Source: Balanoglossus misakiensis
Taxonomy: Eukaryota > Hemichordata
Assembly (NCBI GenBank): GCA_040954595.2
Contig: CM082581.2
Span: 3,844,001-3,908,000 of the forward strand
Direction of reading: 5' to 3'
DNA length: 64,000 bases
The notes below the pieces were generated by a model. The model did not search any database, was not told the origin of the DNA, and worked only from the letters and a program-made list of their open reading frames with translations. Positions 1-11,493 of this stretch are shown in pieces. Position numbers and translations under genes: made by a program. Numbering within the stretch: position 1 is the stretch's first letter; each line of letters begins with the position of its first letter.

Positions 1-59
1 TGAAACCGGCCGAAAGTGGAAGTGCAAAATGAGTCGCCTTTTACACTCCAGGTGACAGG

Positions 60-1110
60 GGGTGTCTTGAAACTGACCTCCATTGGATTTGGATGGTGGG
101 AATTTGCAGCTTCAATAGTTACCTTGGAAATCTGCTTGGCTGCTCTACAGGCAATCACATCTCTATATGATTGTTTAGGTTGGCAGATTGTGTAGGTTGG
201 CAGGTGTTCATCATCAGAGTTAAACTTATTCATCTGCAAAACATGAAAAAAGACCAATACATGTATTTTGTGTCCAACAACACAATGGTCAAATGTAGCA
301 GATGATCTGTCTTTATGGACAATACAATGCCAATACGTCCAAAATGAGCCATTAAAATCTATATGCTGTCATCCATGCACAATGAGTTGCTTATCTCCAG
401 GTGACAGGGGGTGTCTTGAAACTGACCTCCATTGGATTTGGATGGTGGGGAGTTGCAGCTTCAATAGTTACCTTGGAAATCTGCTTGGCTGCTCTACAGG
501 CATTCACATCTCTATATGATTGTTTAGGTTGGCAGATTGTGTAGGTTGGCAGTTGTGATTGTTTATCTGCAAAAAATAAACAAAAATACACCAATACATA
601 TTTTGTGTCAAACAGCACAAAAGTAAAATGTAGCAGCTGATCTCTTCCAAGATGAGTAATTAAAATCTATATATGCTGTCATCCATGGTGTCTACTGACT
701 CCTGAAGACCAAGTTTTACCTTACCCTTCCTTTGAATCTGCTTGGTGGCTCTACAGGCATTCACACAGATCTAGTTAGGCAGATGTTGATCATCAGAGAA
801 ACTTCTGTGCACAAATGAAAAATATGCCAATAAAAAATTTTCTGTCAAACAAAACGACAGTAAAATGTATCTATGGATAGATGATTTCCTGTCTTCATGA
901 ACAATACAAGACGCTATAGAGAGATCTTCATTGAGGTTCATGAATGTAATGACTACTTCAATGGCTGCTCACATAAAAATAATTTGCATACTCACACCAC
1001 AGGAACCATGTTACCTGCTTACTAGCTTGGCATCTGGGCTGGAGGATACATTGCATCATGGGCTGGAGGATTGTTGCATCATTGCAATCTGAAACTAACA
1101 AGAAAAACAT
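60..1110 (-). repeat. Array of exon-like modules (left copy)
   Basis: Several units of roughly 250-330 bp repeat here. Read on the minus strand, each has an acceptor-like TTTGCAG, a body of 90-111 nt and a donor-like CCAAG|GTAACT. Clear bodies are 123-233 and 472-566. Those two can be read as open segments sharing LPTYTICQPKQSYRDV and ACRAAKQISK. A third unit near 730-800 has a stop in each frame I tried. Another related body near 1015-1095 reads CNDATILQPMMQCILQP. Start phases differ between units, so a working exon array is not shown; the modules may be a non-coding tandem repeat. Confidence 0.5.
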
Positions 1111-3960
1111 GTGTAAATAAACAATTATAACTGACTGCTATAGACTGCAACTTGGCTGCTAACAAACTCCAAAACCTGCAACAAATAATAAATAGTAAAT
1201 ATTAACTCATGATCATAGACAGGGCGGGTTTTATGTCATCTATCGTATACTTCCTTAACATTGTGCTGCTTTTCAGATCGCTGATACAGTATACACGTGA
1301 CATTATCCATTGTAAAACTCTAGGATCTGATAAACTTAATTCATTACCCTATCGACTAACAAAACATGAAACTATCTCCACTTCAATGGGAGAAACATGG
1401 ACCAGTACTCAGTCAACAAATCACTGCAAATCACAAAATCCCACTGGGGAATAAAAAATTCTATAAATTATACCAACAAATTATCCCCCAGTAGTTATCA
1501 CATTTCAACATTTTATTTATTATAATTGCTATACTATGCCTAATTTTAGCTCGTTAATGGAAAATCACCATAAAAATTTATGCATAGTTTTGAGTTCAAG
1601 AAAACGACACAGTGCTAAAAACTGTACAAATTATTAATGGGCTTTTCAGTTATTCCCTAAAATCATCATCATAAATATTTACTAAATTATGCCTTTGAGC
1701 TATTAGCAAACTTGACAATATCACTACAAATTCAACACATTTATCGTCGTCGTCAACATCATCATCACTGTATTTGCTAAATTATCATCATTATTATCAT
1801 CATCGTCATTATTACTGTTGTTATTATATAATCATCATCATCACTATCGTTATTTTTTATCATCACCATCACCATCATCATCATCATCATCATCATCACA
1901 ACCACCATCACCAGCAATACAAGTATCAACGACATCACCAAACAATAAGCAACTAGAATTACCATGAAAACTGCAACCACCATCACCTACTTTACAGGGA
2001 AAAAAACCCAAAATATTAATTAAATGACCCATGAAAATCACAAACTTTCAACCAATGGCATCCTACAAAGTCACTAGTTTATTAATCTAGCTATAATATA
2101 CTCTTAAATATTACGTTTATTCAGTAGGTAAATTAGTTAGTCTAAGAATTTTATAATTATATTAAACCTTCAATTGGTAAATATTCATATGCATAGTTGA
2201 CATATACATGTACACCAGTAATTCTGAATGTTGATTTTATTTAAATTACTGCAACTTCCATAACAGACATGTTGCTATGCAAATTGCTTTCCAATTTACA
2301 AATGAGCGCACACTTCATTGATAAAGGGGGGGGGGGGAGACAATGAGCTGTTGGTGAAACTGACTGGATGGTATTAAACACAATACAATACAGGTATTCC
2401 CGTACACATCTGAAATACAAATCTTACATAATGCTATGTTTATTTAATAATCTGGAATAAAATCATGCATTCAAATTGTTCAATACAAAAAATTGTGATC
2501 ACAATGTCTTAAAACACCAGTTAAATAAATTAGAAGCTTTAACTCATAAACACTCTGAGTGAGTGGTTACATCATGTTTGTGAGTGCAAGGTATAGTATG
2601 TCATGTTTGCGAGTGCAAGGTATGTAATGACATCCCCAAATCTGACTGGCCAGGTCAGAATGGGGTAACCCACATGGAATATTATACAAAACACATTAAA
2701 TACCACAGTCTATCCAACTGCAGTGTCATTGTATAAACCAGAACAACAGAGAATCATAAGATGCACATTCCTAGAAAAAAAGAGAACTTCATTTAGTTAA
2801 CAATAACAGTCATATCAATACACCAGTCGTAAATGTTTTCACCAACAGCTCAATGTACTAGGGTCATCTTACTCTAGTTTGCTAGTTTGTACACAGAATT
2901 ATCTGTCTCACAGAACTCTATACACAGAATCACAAAGTGATGAATATTTAAGATGAATGTGACTGACTGTTTGGATGATAATACACCAAAGTGTGTAATG
3001 TTGGTTAAATTAAACCTTCACTAACAAATTTATCTGTTACTTTGTACCACTATGACTATAAAATGTCATGGCTATTCTGTATTCAGACAGAAGTGAACAT
3101 TGCACCCATTATTGCGGATTAAATTAAGACCATTAAGAATCAAATAATCACCACGTGACCTATATATACCATTCAAACAATATTCATCTCAACCGTTTTC
3201 ATTACAAAGTATCCAGAAAATCCACCTATCTGACAATATCACGCTGACATACACTATGAAGAAACTAGTTATTGGTATCTTTCTTACACAGCCATAAAGT
3301 ACTCATCACCATCATCATCATCATCGTCGTAACCATAATCATTATTAGTTATTATTTTTGTTATACCATCATCAACATCATTTTCATTCTTACTGTTTTA
3401 TAGTTAAGACATCATCATCATCATCATAATCATTAGTTATTATTGTAATATCACCTTCATTATCAAGGTCTCATAATTTTACTGAGTCATTCAAGGGGTA
3501 CTCTTGTTTAATATGTAGTTTGAAACTTTATCATTACCTTATCCTATAAACCCTCAAACTTATAATTTTAAGCAGTAATATACATTTGATACTATTATCC
3601 CTGTCTATTATTTAATTATTTGTATATTTTTCACTTGGTTTAAATGTTTTGTCTTTAATCAAACTGCAGTTTACAAACTTCAATTGTTCACTCTTACCTT
3701 ACCCAATCCACTGGTTTCCAGTGGAAATTACTCTTGGTTCTATGCATTGTACAGTTCTCTATACACATTTCATTCACAAATTGACTGTTCTCAAAGTAAA
3801 TTTGTCTATCAATTATTGTTTTAAGACATATAACTGCTACAATTTCATCGCGACTGACAGTGTGATCAATACAGTACAGGTATATTCATCCTCCTCACAA
3901 TACATTTGCATTTGAAAAACCTTAATAAGTTCACGCAAACTAAATACAGCAGATGCTTAC

Positions 3961-4000
3961 CGTGCTTTGCAGGAGGCTAGAGTTTTCAATTCTGCACCAT
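3961..4000 (-). other. Exon-like 40-nt segment, copy one base shorter than its duplicate
   Basis: Counterpart of 57886-57926, flanked by TTCCAG and GTAAGC. The loss of one base shifts the frame relative to the duplicate. Both exon-like pieces of this arm carry a one-base deficit, as expected if this arm is the decayed one. Confidence 0.2.
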
Positions 4001-4439
4001 CTGGAAATTGTAAATTTCAGGTGCCAAGCAAAAGAATAAAAACACATGAATAAGAAAAATACTTCCCTTATCAAGCATTAGCAGTAGCACTGTACATCCA
4101 TTTCTGTAATCTTCAACTCCCCAAAGACTTAACAGATCACGTGGAAAGATCCTCCTGCAAGAAAGTTGGAAACAATGGGTAACAGAAACTCACACATAGA
4201 ATATCATTATCTTCCAATGTATACAGTCACCACGAAAATTAAGCCACTGTGTTTCCATTAGGTTTTTTCTAGTTGCGTACACTATACCCATAAACTGTAG
4301 AAAATGTGTAGACTAAAAATGATGTGTACAGAGACCTCATAACCAAAAGAAAAATGTCCCACTACACAACGTCTATTATCAGTGACCAGACATTAGGAAT
4401 GTTCTGTGGATTGTGCAGAAAATTGGAAATGGTAATCAT

Positions 4440-5790
4440 GGAGGTGGTGTCTGGTTAACCAAACCCAATATTTCATACCGAGAAGACCGCATACGACTCC
4501 ACGCCGACTCTGTCTGTCACCGCACAGCAGTCAGACAGGAAGCAGACTCAGCCGGCTGATTCGGCAAGTGGTGGGGGCATTGTTGCATCATTCGAGAAGG
4601 TCATCACAGAGGAGATGCAAGCTTTCATTGATGCTTTTAGGTGTACCGGTATGTATTTCCTAATGCATCGGGAACTTCCCCACACCACCAATTTCACACA
4701 CATTGTAGATAAACACAACTATACTTACACCTCAGAGAACACAACTATTCTAACACTTCAGAGAGATCGATGCAAGAGATGGTGTATTGTATTGGTAAAT
4801 TCCGGTTATTTATCATTGTACTCTTTAGTAATGCTTAAAGTGTAAAAAGTTATGTCAAAAATGGTGAAAACCAGTCATTGCCAAATAGAAATACCAGTAT
4901 TATTCGTGTTATAAGTGCCCTGACAAATTCAATCTTTTTACTTTTGCCACGTCAAGTTATTCACGAAGAAATCTTTGAAAGATAGCAGCAGAGCCGATAT
5001 ATCTCACTTCTGATAGACGAGACTACTGATATTTCCATTAAGAAGCAATTGATCATCTACTCAAAGTATGTGAAAGATGGACAATCAAAGGTTTCTTTTT
5101 TAGCACAGAGGAGGTAAGTGCTAATTATGTGTGATAAAGAATGATTAAGCATATATACATATTATAACTTTTATGGATTTTTATTGGTGCATGTAAATGA
5201 TTCCAGCCAAAATCATCAACATTTCCCACAGGGTCATCTACCATAGGTATAATGTCCATTTTTCTATTGTGAAGTTTGAATCACAATTGAAAGTAAAAGC
5301 AATTATATGTATTGTTCATACAGGTTACTGATGGACGAGCAGAGACTCTGACCCAGTGTATAATTTAAGTCCTAAAGACATCACACTGAATGATAGACTA
5401 TGCGGACTTGGCAGTGATGGAGCTGCTGTTATGGTGGGGAAGAGAACTGGGGTAGAGGCCAGATAAGACTGAATGTGGTGTGCTTATGAAGCTATTCACT
5501 GTGGTACTTTCTGACGCGAAAACTTTGTTGTGAGCCATTTATCAAACAAATTGAGTGTTGTGTTTTAACAAAAAAAACATGTTTTTTCTACTGTACAGTA
5601 TCTAGTATACCAGTAATGGTCTCTCATCATTGCATTGCCCATCGCTTGGCATTAGCTGTTGGGCAGGTGGCAAACAGCATGAGCTACATTAAGAATTTCA
5701 ATGACACTTTGGACAGTTTATTTTGCTTTTATGAATATTCACCAGTGAGGTCTGCATTGAAGCCAATCCAGGTAATTGCATGTTAACTTA
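4440..5790 (+). pseudogene. Decayed hAT-superfamily transposase (ZNF862/KIAA1586-like)
   Basis: Interrupted coding-like segments keep the order of a hAT-type transposase: ASFEKVITEEMQAFIDAFRC and YFLMHRELPHTTNF (4590-4710), ISLLIDETTDISIKKQLIIY (4999-5058), DRLCGLGSDGAAVMVGKRTGV in part (5390-5455), and HHCIAHRLALAVGQVANSM followed by a phenylalanine-rich stretch (5624-5775). These correspond to the LxxDExTD catalytic region and the CxxH zinc-binding region of the family. The pieces are in different frames with stops between, and the C-terminal dimerisation domain is not visible. No terminal repeats were located. The element lies in the left duplication arm only. Confidence 0.7.
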
Positions 5791-6469
5791 CGCAAATCAT
5801 GAAAATGTAAGGATTAAATAAACAACAAAGTTTTATGGCTTCGCAATATAGTTACTGATTGAAATAAATATGCTTGGTCCTGTAATCTGTTAATTTAAAT
5901 TATAACTGCAAGCTAGATGCTAATTGGCTGTTTTAAAAAGCAGGTGTAGAGCCTGTGCCTGGATGTTTGGCTAATATGCAAATTTGCTCGTTTTAAAGCT
6001 CAGTCCCTTTCAGTGGGCAGTTTTTCTTTTGGTATCACTGACCACTATTGTGTGTGCCATCAGTTTGTTTCTCTCCACACGGCCCAACAAATTTCAGGTT
6101 TCAGAAATTTGTGCTTGAGCGCGTGCAGTTACTATCGTCTTCTGAAAACGTCACAATCTGAGGCAAGTTATTTTCTGGTTGAATGTGAATTTACTTTACC
6201 CTGCAGAAGTTCAACATTTTATCACCCTTTTTATATGACAACTGGTAGGTGACATGGCACTTTTCCTGGAGGCAATATGGTTATGATAAAATGTCAATTA
6301 TTTTCTTATATTTTTCTTTGTTCTTTCATTACAGATTTCACTCCGAGTGGTAAGCAGAGAACTGGTGTTGAAGAAGGTGATTACAGCTGAGGTTTGGTCA
6401 TGAAACATTTCCGTTGCCGTGATGACAAATGTTTTTGTACTAAACAACATTTTTTTCTCTGTTAATTTA

Positions 6470-6964
6470 GGTTACGTCAACAGTATGTTTCCGCATCTTC
6501 CCGATGGCCGCCGCAGATTACTGGTATGGGACTCGTGCGCCGTCCACCTCACACAAGCTGTGAAGAATGAGCTGAGATCGCGGAACGTCGATGTCGCCGT
6601 AATTCCGGGTGGTCTGACTTTGCTCCTACAGCCCCTCAATGTTGGTTGCAACAAGCCCGTCAAAGATGTTGTGAGAGAGTGCTGGGACGACTGGATGAAG
6701 AATGGCGATGCAGATTTCACTCCGAGTGGTAAGCGAAAGCCCCCGAGCAGACTGGTGCTAAAGTGGGTGATCACAGCATGGGATCAGCTCAGCCAGACGA
6801 CGGTCAGCCGATCCTTACTGAAGTGCGGCATATCGAATCGGCTAGATGGCACCGAAGACGAGTTCCTATATGAAGACGTCGAACCCGATGACGAGTCTGA
6901 CGTCAATGAAGACCTGATAGAACGTCTTGTCGACATCTTTGATTCCGAAGACTCGACTGAGTAA
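6470..6964 (+). mobile_element. pogo/Tigger-type transposase fragment, catalytic residue changed
   Basis: C-terminal half of a DDE_1 (pogo/Tigger) transposase, open for about 164 codons from the acceptor-like TTTAG to TAA. It has the second catalytic aspartate in LLVWDSCAVHL (D at 6530-6532) and the VIPGGLT block. The third catalytic position in the LQPLxV motif reads asparagine (AAT, 6638-6640) instead of aspartate. An acidic tail rich in DE and ES ends the protein. The N-terminal DNA-binding part is missing. A short partial duplicate of an internal segment (TTTCACTCCGAGTGGTAAGC) lies just upstream at 6339-6400. GC content is visibly higher than in the surroundings, suggesting a later arrival than the hAT relic. 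Confidence 0.8.
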
Positions 6965-7089
6965 ACCTGTACTACCGTACTCCATGGAGATACCATGGGT
7001 ACACATACCAAACGGCCCTTTTCAGGGCCGCCACATCCTCCGAGAGAGAAAACCGGCTCGGAAAGTGGAAGGACAGGAAAGATGACTCG

Positions 7090-7947
7090 GTCGGGGTTAA
7101 ATGGTGCACATCTCCCATCAAACTCGTAAGAATTTACTCCCTATGACAAGGAAGAGGCTAAGAGAATGAATTTCAAAAAAATACTCAACTTTTGGAAAAG
7201 TAGGAAGTTACCTTTGTTTTGGAAAGTTGGAAAACTGTGGGTATTTCACAATTTTGTCATTCTCTCAATAACGCCATTGTGCCTAAGAACATTACTATGA
7301 CCTCCTTTGGGATTGTATGAGGCTAATTGATCAAAGTCATTTAATATGCAAATTAGCAATTAATTAATATGTAATTGCTAAATTTCTCATAACCACAGCC
7401 ATATGTCGGTCAGATCAGCAAGTTTCATCAAATTCTGTGCAATAATTACAGAAATACAGTACTAATTAGAAATTGTTATTAAATATATGCAAATGAGCAG
7501 GTAATTGACATGACACATATAGTACCATCATAATCTCATAAGATTACTATCTGTAGATGGTTTCATCTTATTTATGTGTACACACGTGAGCTAAAAATGG
7601 CAACCTATTTTGTACTACTATTTACATTAACTTGCAATAATATCTCTTGTATGTCAGTCAATTTCACATCTCTTTTTGCAATTATATTTTGGACATTCTA
7701 TAAGTGAAATTTGTCCTCCACCAGAGACTTACAAGAATGTTTGCAGAATCTTTCATTTTATACAGGAACTTTTGTTGACCTTCTACCCACTTCTATTTGA
7801 AGGTTATGATTCAAAATTCTAAGTTTTATTAGTGAAAGATCTTATATCTAACACATAACTTTAAATTTAAAGCTTGTCTTAAATATCCTATAAGTTCGGA
7901 GCTTGTTCTTCTGTATTCCACTTTTATGTATATTTTTCAGCCAAGTT
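7090..7947. other. Non-genic stretch, no feature seen
   Basis: AT-rich sequence between the pogo fragment and the TAA element. No reading frame, repeat end or RNA gene was recognised. Confidence 0.5.
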
Positions 7948-7950
7948 TAA

Positions 7951-8738
7951 GGCTGCATTCACAAACACCTCTGGAGGGGGGGGGGCAGGAGAATTGAGGG
8001 GGGGATTTGAAAAAATTGAGGGTATGTAAGGGGGGGATTTGAAATAATTTAGGGACTGAAAGGGGGGGACTTGAAAACTTTGACGACTAAATATTTATTT
8101 TGAGTACACAAAAATGCAGTTTCGCGCCCTTAATTTTACAAAATTTTCTAATGTGGGAGGGGGACACCCCCTCCCACACCCACCCCCTCCATTCATCAAC
8201 ACCTTTCAATCATTGACTGGTTTATCTAGTGTCCCAGGTCAGGGGACTTGCCCCCACCCCATGATAACTTTGAGCGGCGAGGGTTCAATTTGTCCTCCCC
8301 AACATACCGGTAGTTGAGTTAATTTGCTTTTGCCGGGTTCATTAAAATGCAGCCTTGAGCTCTGTATTTTATAAAATTTTCTTACGTGGGAGGGGGACAC
8401 CCCTTCAATTCTCGGTTTACAATGTCTCCCAACACAGAATACAATACTTAAAAAATAAAAACAATGTTCAGTTTTAATACCCACTGATGAGGGGAAACAT
8501 CAGTTTCAAATTCTTTTCATGGGAGCTCTGTTAATCTTTTTTACAAGATAGATAGGTGATGTGTTTTGCTCTGTGAAAGAAAATGGGCGGGGGGGGGATT
8601 TCAAAATTTTGGCAGTTCGGAAGGGGGGGATTTGAAAATATTTCGGGTTGTATAGGGGGGCATGTGAAAATTAGCGGTAAAAAAAATTTAATTCTCCCGC
8701 CCCCCCCCCCCCCTCAAGAGGTGTTTGTGAATGCAGCC
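7951..8738 (+). mobile_element. Non-autonomous inverted-repeat element, TAA target duplication, copy 1
   Basis: Ends are inverted repeats starting GGCTGCATTCACAAACACC, flanked by TAA on both sides (7948-7950 and 8739-8741). Next to each end lie long G or C runs. The interior has no credible transposase; the short open frames are shadows. A 3-bp TAA (TWA) duplication is typical of PIF/Harbinger elements, so that family is inferred. Copy 2 is at 50996-51766, inverted. Confidence 0.8.
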
Positions 8739-8789
8739 TAACGTGCTTGAAGTCGAAATGAAATGATTTACATATTACGTCACAGCAAA

Positions 8790-9665
8790 AACAGGATAAA
8801 TAATATAAATACTCACTGAAATATTCAAGTCGACAACGACATCCCATGCACACTGTGTACCATCTTCAGAGCAGACTCCAGCACGAAAGTTGGATTCAAA
8901 CGCGTACAGAAATCATGATACACCATTCTCCATGTTCTGTCTCGAATATTCTCAGAGCCGTCAAATAGACACTTGCGCCATGACATATCTGACGTCATCG
9001 TGTAAAATTTCCTTTACGTTGGACAACTTTTCACTCACTCCCTGTGATAGAAATACGCAAGACACTTCTAATAACTATGATAAAACTTGCACCCGGACCA
9101 CTGGCGAATACTTGGAACCAGAATTTCATGAATAATATTTCCATTCTGAGGGATGGGCGCTCCATTCAAACCAAGCGATTTCGCGATGAAAGTTCACTTC
9201 AAACCGACCGCCATGATATGACGTAGGCCTTCGACAACTATACATCGCCCTCAACGCCACACCACGTGAAAGTAACAATTTCGTTTTGTATCGTCACATC
9301 TCCGAGTCGACTGTCTAGTGCCACAAGTTTATCGGGTTTGGACAGCGTACAGCTTTTCCGAAGACACCAAATTAAATTCGTTTGAGATACATTTTCCTAC
9401 ATTTGACTATCATTTAAATATTTGGTATAACTAAACTCTATCGTGTAAAAATACGAGAAAGAAAGCATTAAACTTGCCATTCTTGAGGGCGCAAATTAGT
9501 GTCATACAGAATATGTTTACGTGAGCTTCGTATCTGATGGCACAATTATCTATTTTGCATTTCTATGTGAGAGTGAAACTTTTTTTGACAAACACAAATT
9601 CTATTTTAATAACGGTGAAAGTTAAAGTATTCAAATATGCCACACCCAAGTTGGTGGACATGATT
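8790..9665 (+). repeat. Segmental duplication, block 2, left copy
   Basis: Aligns with 59316-60573 in direct orientation. Shared landmarks include the frame-broken or intact exon, CCATTCTGAGGGATGGGCGC, GAGTCGACTGTCTAGTGCCA and CACACCCAAGTTGGTGGACA. The left copy lacks the roughly 550-bp foldback found in the right copy. Between blocks 1 and 2 this arm carries the transposon remnants at 4.4-8.7 kb, which the right arm lacks. Confidence 0.88.
8817..8998 (-). pseudogene. Frame-broken copy of the unrecognised exon at 59332-59514
   Basis: Same start ATG, same overlap with TGACGTCA, and same donor GTGAGTAT as the intact copy, with mostly matching codons (MTSDMSWRKC, LESALKMVHSVHGM). It is one base shorter: GTCGACAACG here against GTCGACCAACG there. 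The missing base gives a premature stop straight after GMSLST. It lies in the 1-9.67 kb arm of the large duplication, 79 bp beyond the end of the TAA element. The call as a dead copy rests on the single-base difference and assumes that the other copy is coding. Confidence 0.4.
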
Positions 9666-9900
9666 AATGTATCCATCCATCGATTGATCAATCAATCAAT
9701 ATTTCAATAGATAGATATGCATCGATAGACAGACTGATAGATAGGTGATCGATCTATCGATAAATACATGGTCTGATCACAATTTCGACCAATCGATCGA
9801 TGTTCGATAGATGGTGGATTGACAGGCGATCAGTATCGATCCATCTAGCTATCAAACATTTGATCTATCAATTCGATAACAGGATAGTCGATGGTCTCCA
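9665..9900. repeat. Degenerate ATCG/GATA tetranucleotide repeat
   Basis: Interleaved ATCGATxx and GATAGATx motifs without a constant period. It starts where the right edge of the left duplication arm stops. The 77-codon open frame here is not considered real. Confidence 0.7.
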
Positions 9901-11493
9901 CCAAATGTTACTGCTGGTTCTCGCCTTGTGGTATCAAAGAGATGTACCGGTACAAGGATCTGCCAAAGTAGACTCGTTGAAGCATTTAGTAGTGGAAAAC
10001 AACATATTTTATTGCTATAGTATGAGGTGTTAACAATACACAGTGTTCAGGGTGTGCCAACAGAAGACACTAACAGTACTTTTGATTTTGATTCAATGCA
10101 TTTTACTTTGACATTTGATGCCTGTCACTTAATGATACATTTGGTACAGTTAACCCAGTCCAGATAATGTTTCACTTACTATTTTAATTCACAAAAGTTG
10201 TCTTGTATTGGCAGAAATGTTACACTTTGACATCTCGCTAAAATTACTGTGTACAGCATTTACACATTATTTTTTTGCGTAAAAAGTCAGAATAGCAAAT
10301 ATGCAGGATTTAACGTGATCAGAATCACCGAGGAGAATCTGCAGCTGTGGGTTTGCACAGGGTAAACCCCACTGAGAAAGAAAACTAAGGCTCCACACTC
10401 ACCCCTCTTGTGAAGTGAACATGGTCGCTGATCCTATTCACACATGCAATGTGGTTGAAATGCACTTTTGGGATACAAGTAAACATTTCTGAAAGCCAAG
10501 ATACATTTGTATAGGGCAACATTTAAGTTGCTTCAGTGTAAGCACTGTAAAAAAACAGTTTTCTCAAAGTTTTGTGTTAACACTTTGAGATGTCCAGCTC
10601 AAATTTGTCTGAATGCAAACTGTAGTGACTATTATACAAAGTATGTCTCTGTGTTTTTTTAAATCCCCAGCAATGAATTACTTCTGCTGCTCCAGTTTTT
10701 GCATCATAAAAATTGGAATACTTATAACTCAGCTTACCAATAGGCTTGATCCAGGGAGCCAATGGCTAAATTTGATAACTCCATTTTAATGATACTCATA
10801 ATCTTTCATCTCAATGCACTTTACAAGAAAGTAAAAATTAATAGTGTCACCAATGAAGAAAGAGAAATCAATTTTTAAAAGAATCAAAAACTTGATTAAA
10901 AATGTGTCAACACACAGACAGTGACATATAAAGTGATTAAAAAGGGTAAGTTTTTAACCCAAATATAAAATTATCATATGTTGAAGTAAGGTAACAGTAA
11001 GACACTGACAGGAAAATCCTGTTGCCATAAAAAGCAGTGCGACTACATGTAAAGTGTGGTTGAAGTGTGAATCAAATTCCTTGATTATTAAAAGGGAACT
11101 GAATACATTCAAATGGTTGCTAAGGAAATTTACAAAATCAGATAAAATGCACAGTTTTCTCGATTTTTTTCAAATGATAATGAATTAAGGACAATACAAA
11201 TCCAACAGACAGACTTTTCATGTGACTGCCAAGTGATGTCACATATATGCAAATGAGCACAGATTTATGCACCAAATTTCCTGGAATTTCAGAATTTTAA
11301 TTACATAAGACACCTGTCTGTGGAGTCTGGCATGGACTACAGACTAGCTGTATGCAGTCCTGTATAGGTGAAACCTTTTTTGTCATGTTTTATCAAAAGA
11401 TGCTTTTATGAAAAATATTGACACTCCTCAATGCTTGGCAAAAATTCAGAGACCCTCCTCCCCTAAACGCCTGTGTCACTTAGCGTACACCCA
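9900..11493. other. Downstream flank of MAN2B2, no further gene seen
   Basis: On the minus strand this follows the MAN2B2 stop codon. An ATTAAA-type signal (TTTAAT on the plus strand, near 11297) is about 200 nt past the stop and is a candidate poly(A) signal. A 61-codon minus-strand open frame at 10577-10762 has no recognised relatives and is not called as a gene. Confidence 0.4.

Larger units (their letters stand above)
29..4215 (+). repeat. Segmental duplication, block 1, left copy
   Basis: This block aligns by eye, in the same orientation and order, with 54206-58155, with many small indels. Anchor landmarks include AATGAGTCGCCTTTTACACT (about 29 and 54200), the ATTGCATCATGGGCTGGAGG stretch (about 1050 and 55437), the GAGTGCAAGGTATGTAATGA stretch (about 2610 and 56832), and the exon-like piece at 3961-4000. 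It contains tandem modules (1-1100) and ATC-type microsatellites (about 1750-1915 and 3300-3460). The first 22 bases of the window resemble the 3' flank of the pogo fragment (around 7048-7070), so an unseen element may end at the window edge. Confidence 0.9.

Noticed and set aside
1774-2041. Histidine-, methionine- and aspartate-rich short frames
   Set aside because: They come from the ATC/ATT microsatellite and have no other coding character.
6013-6252. 79-codon plus-strand frame between the hAT and pogo pieces
   Set aside because: No transposase or other family motif; composition and lack of splice context suggest chance.
8114-8484. Overlapping short open frames on both strands
   Set aside because: They lie inside the TAA-flanked element, whose second copy does not preserve them.
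10577-10762. 61-codon minus-strand frame beyond the MAN2B2 stop
   Set aside because: MAN2B2 already ends with its family C-terminus at 11494, and no splice or homology evidence supports another exon here.
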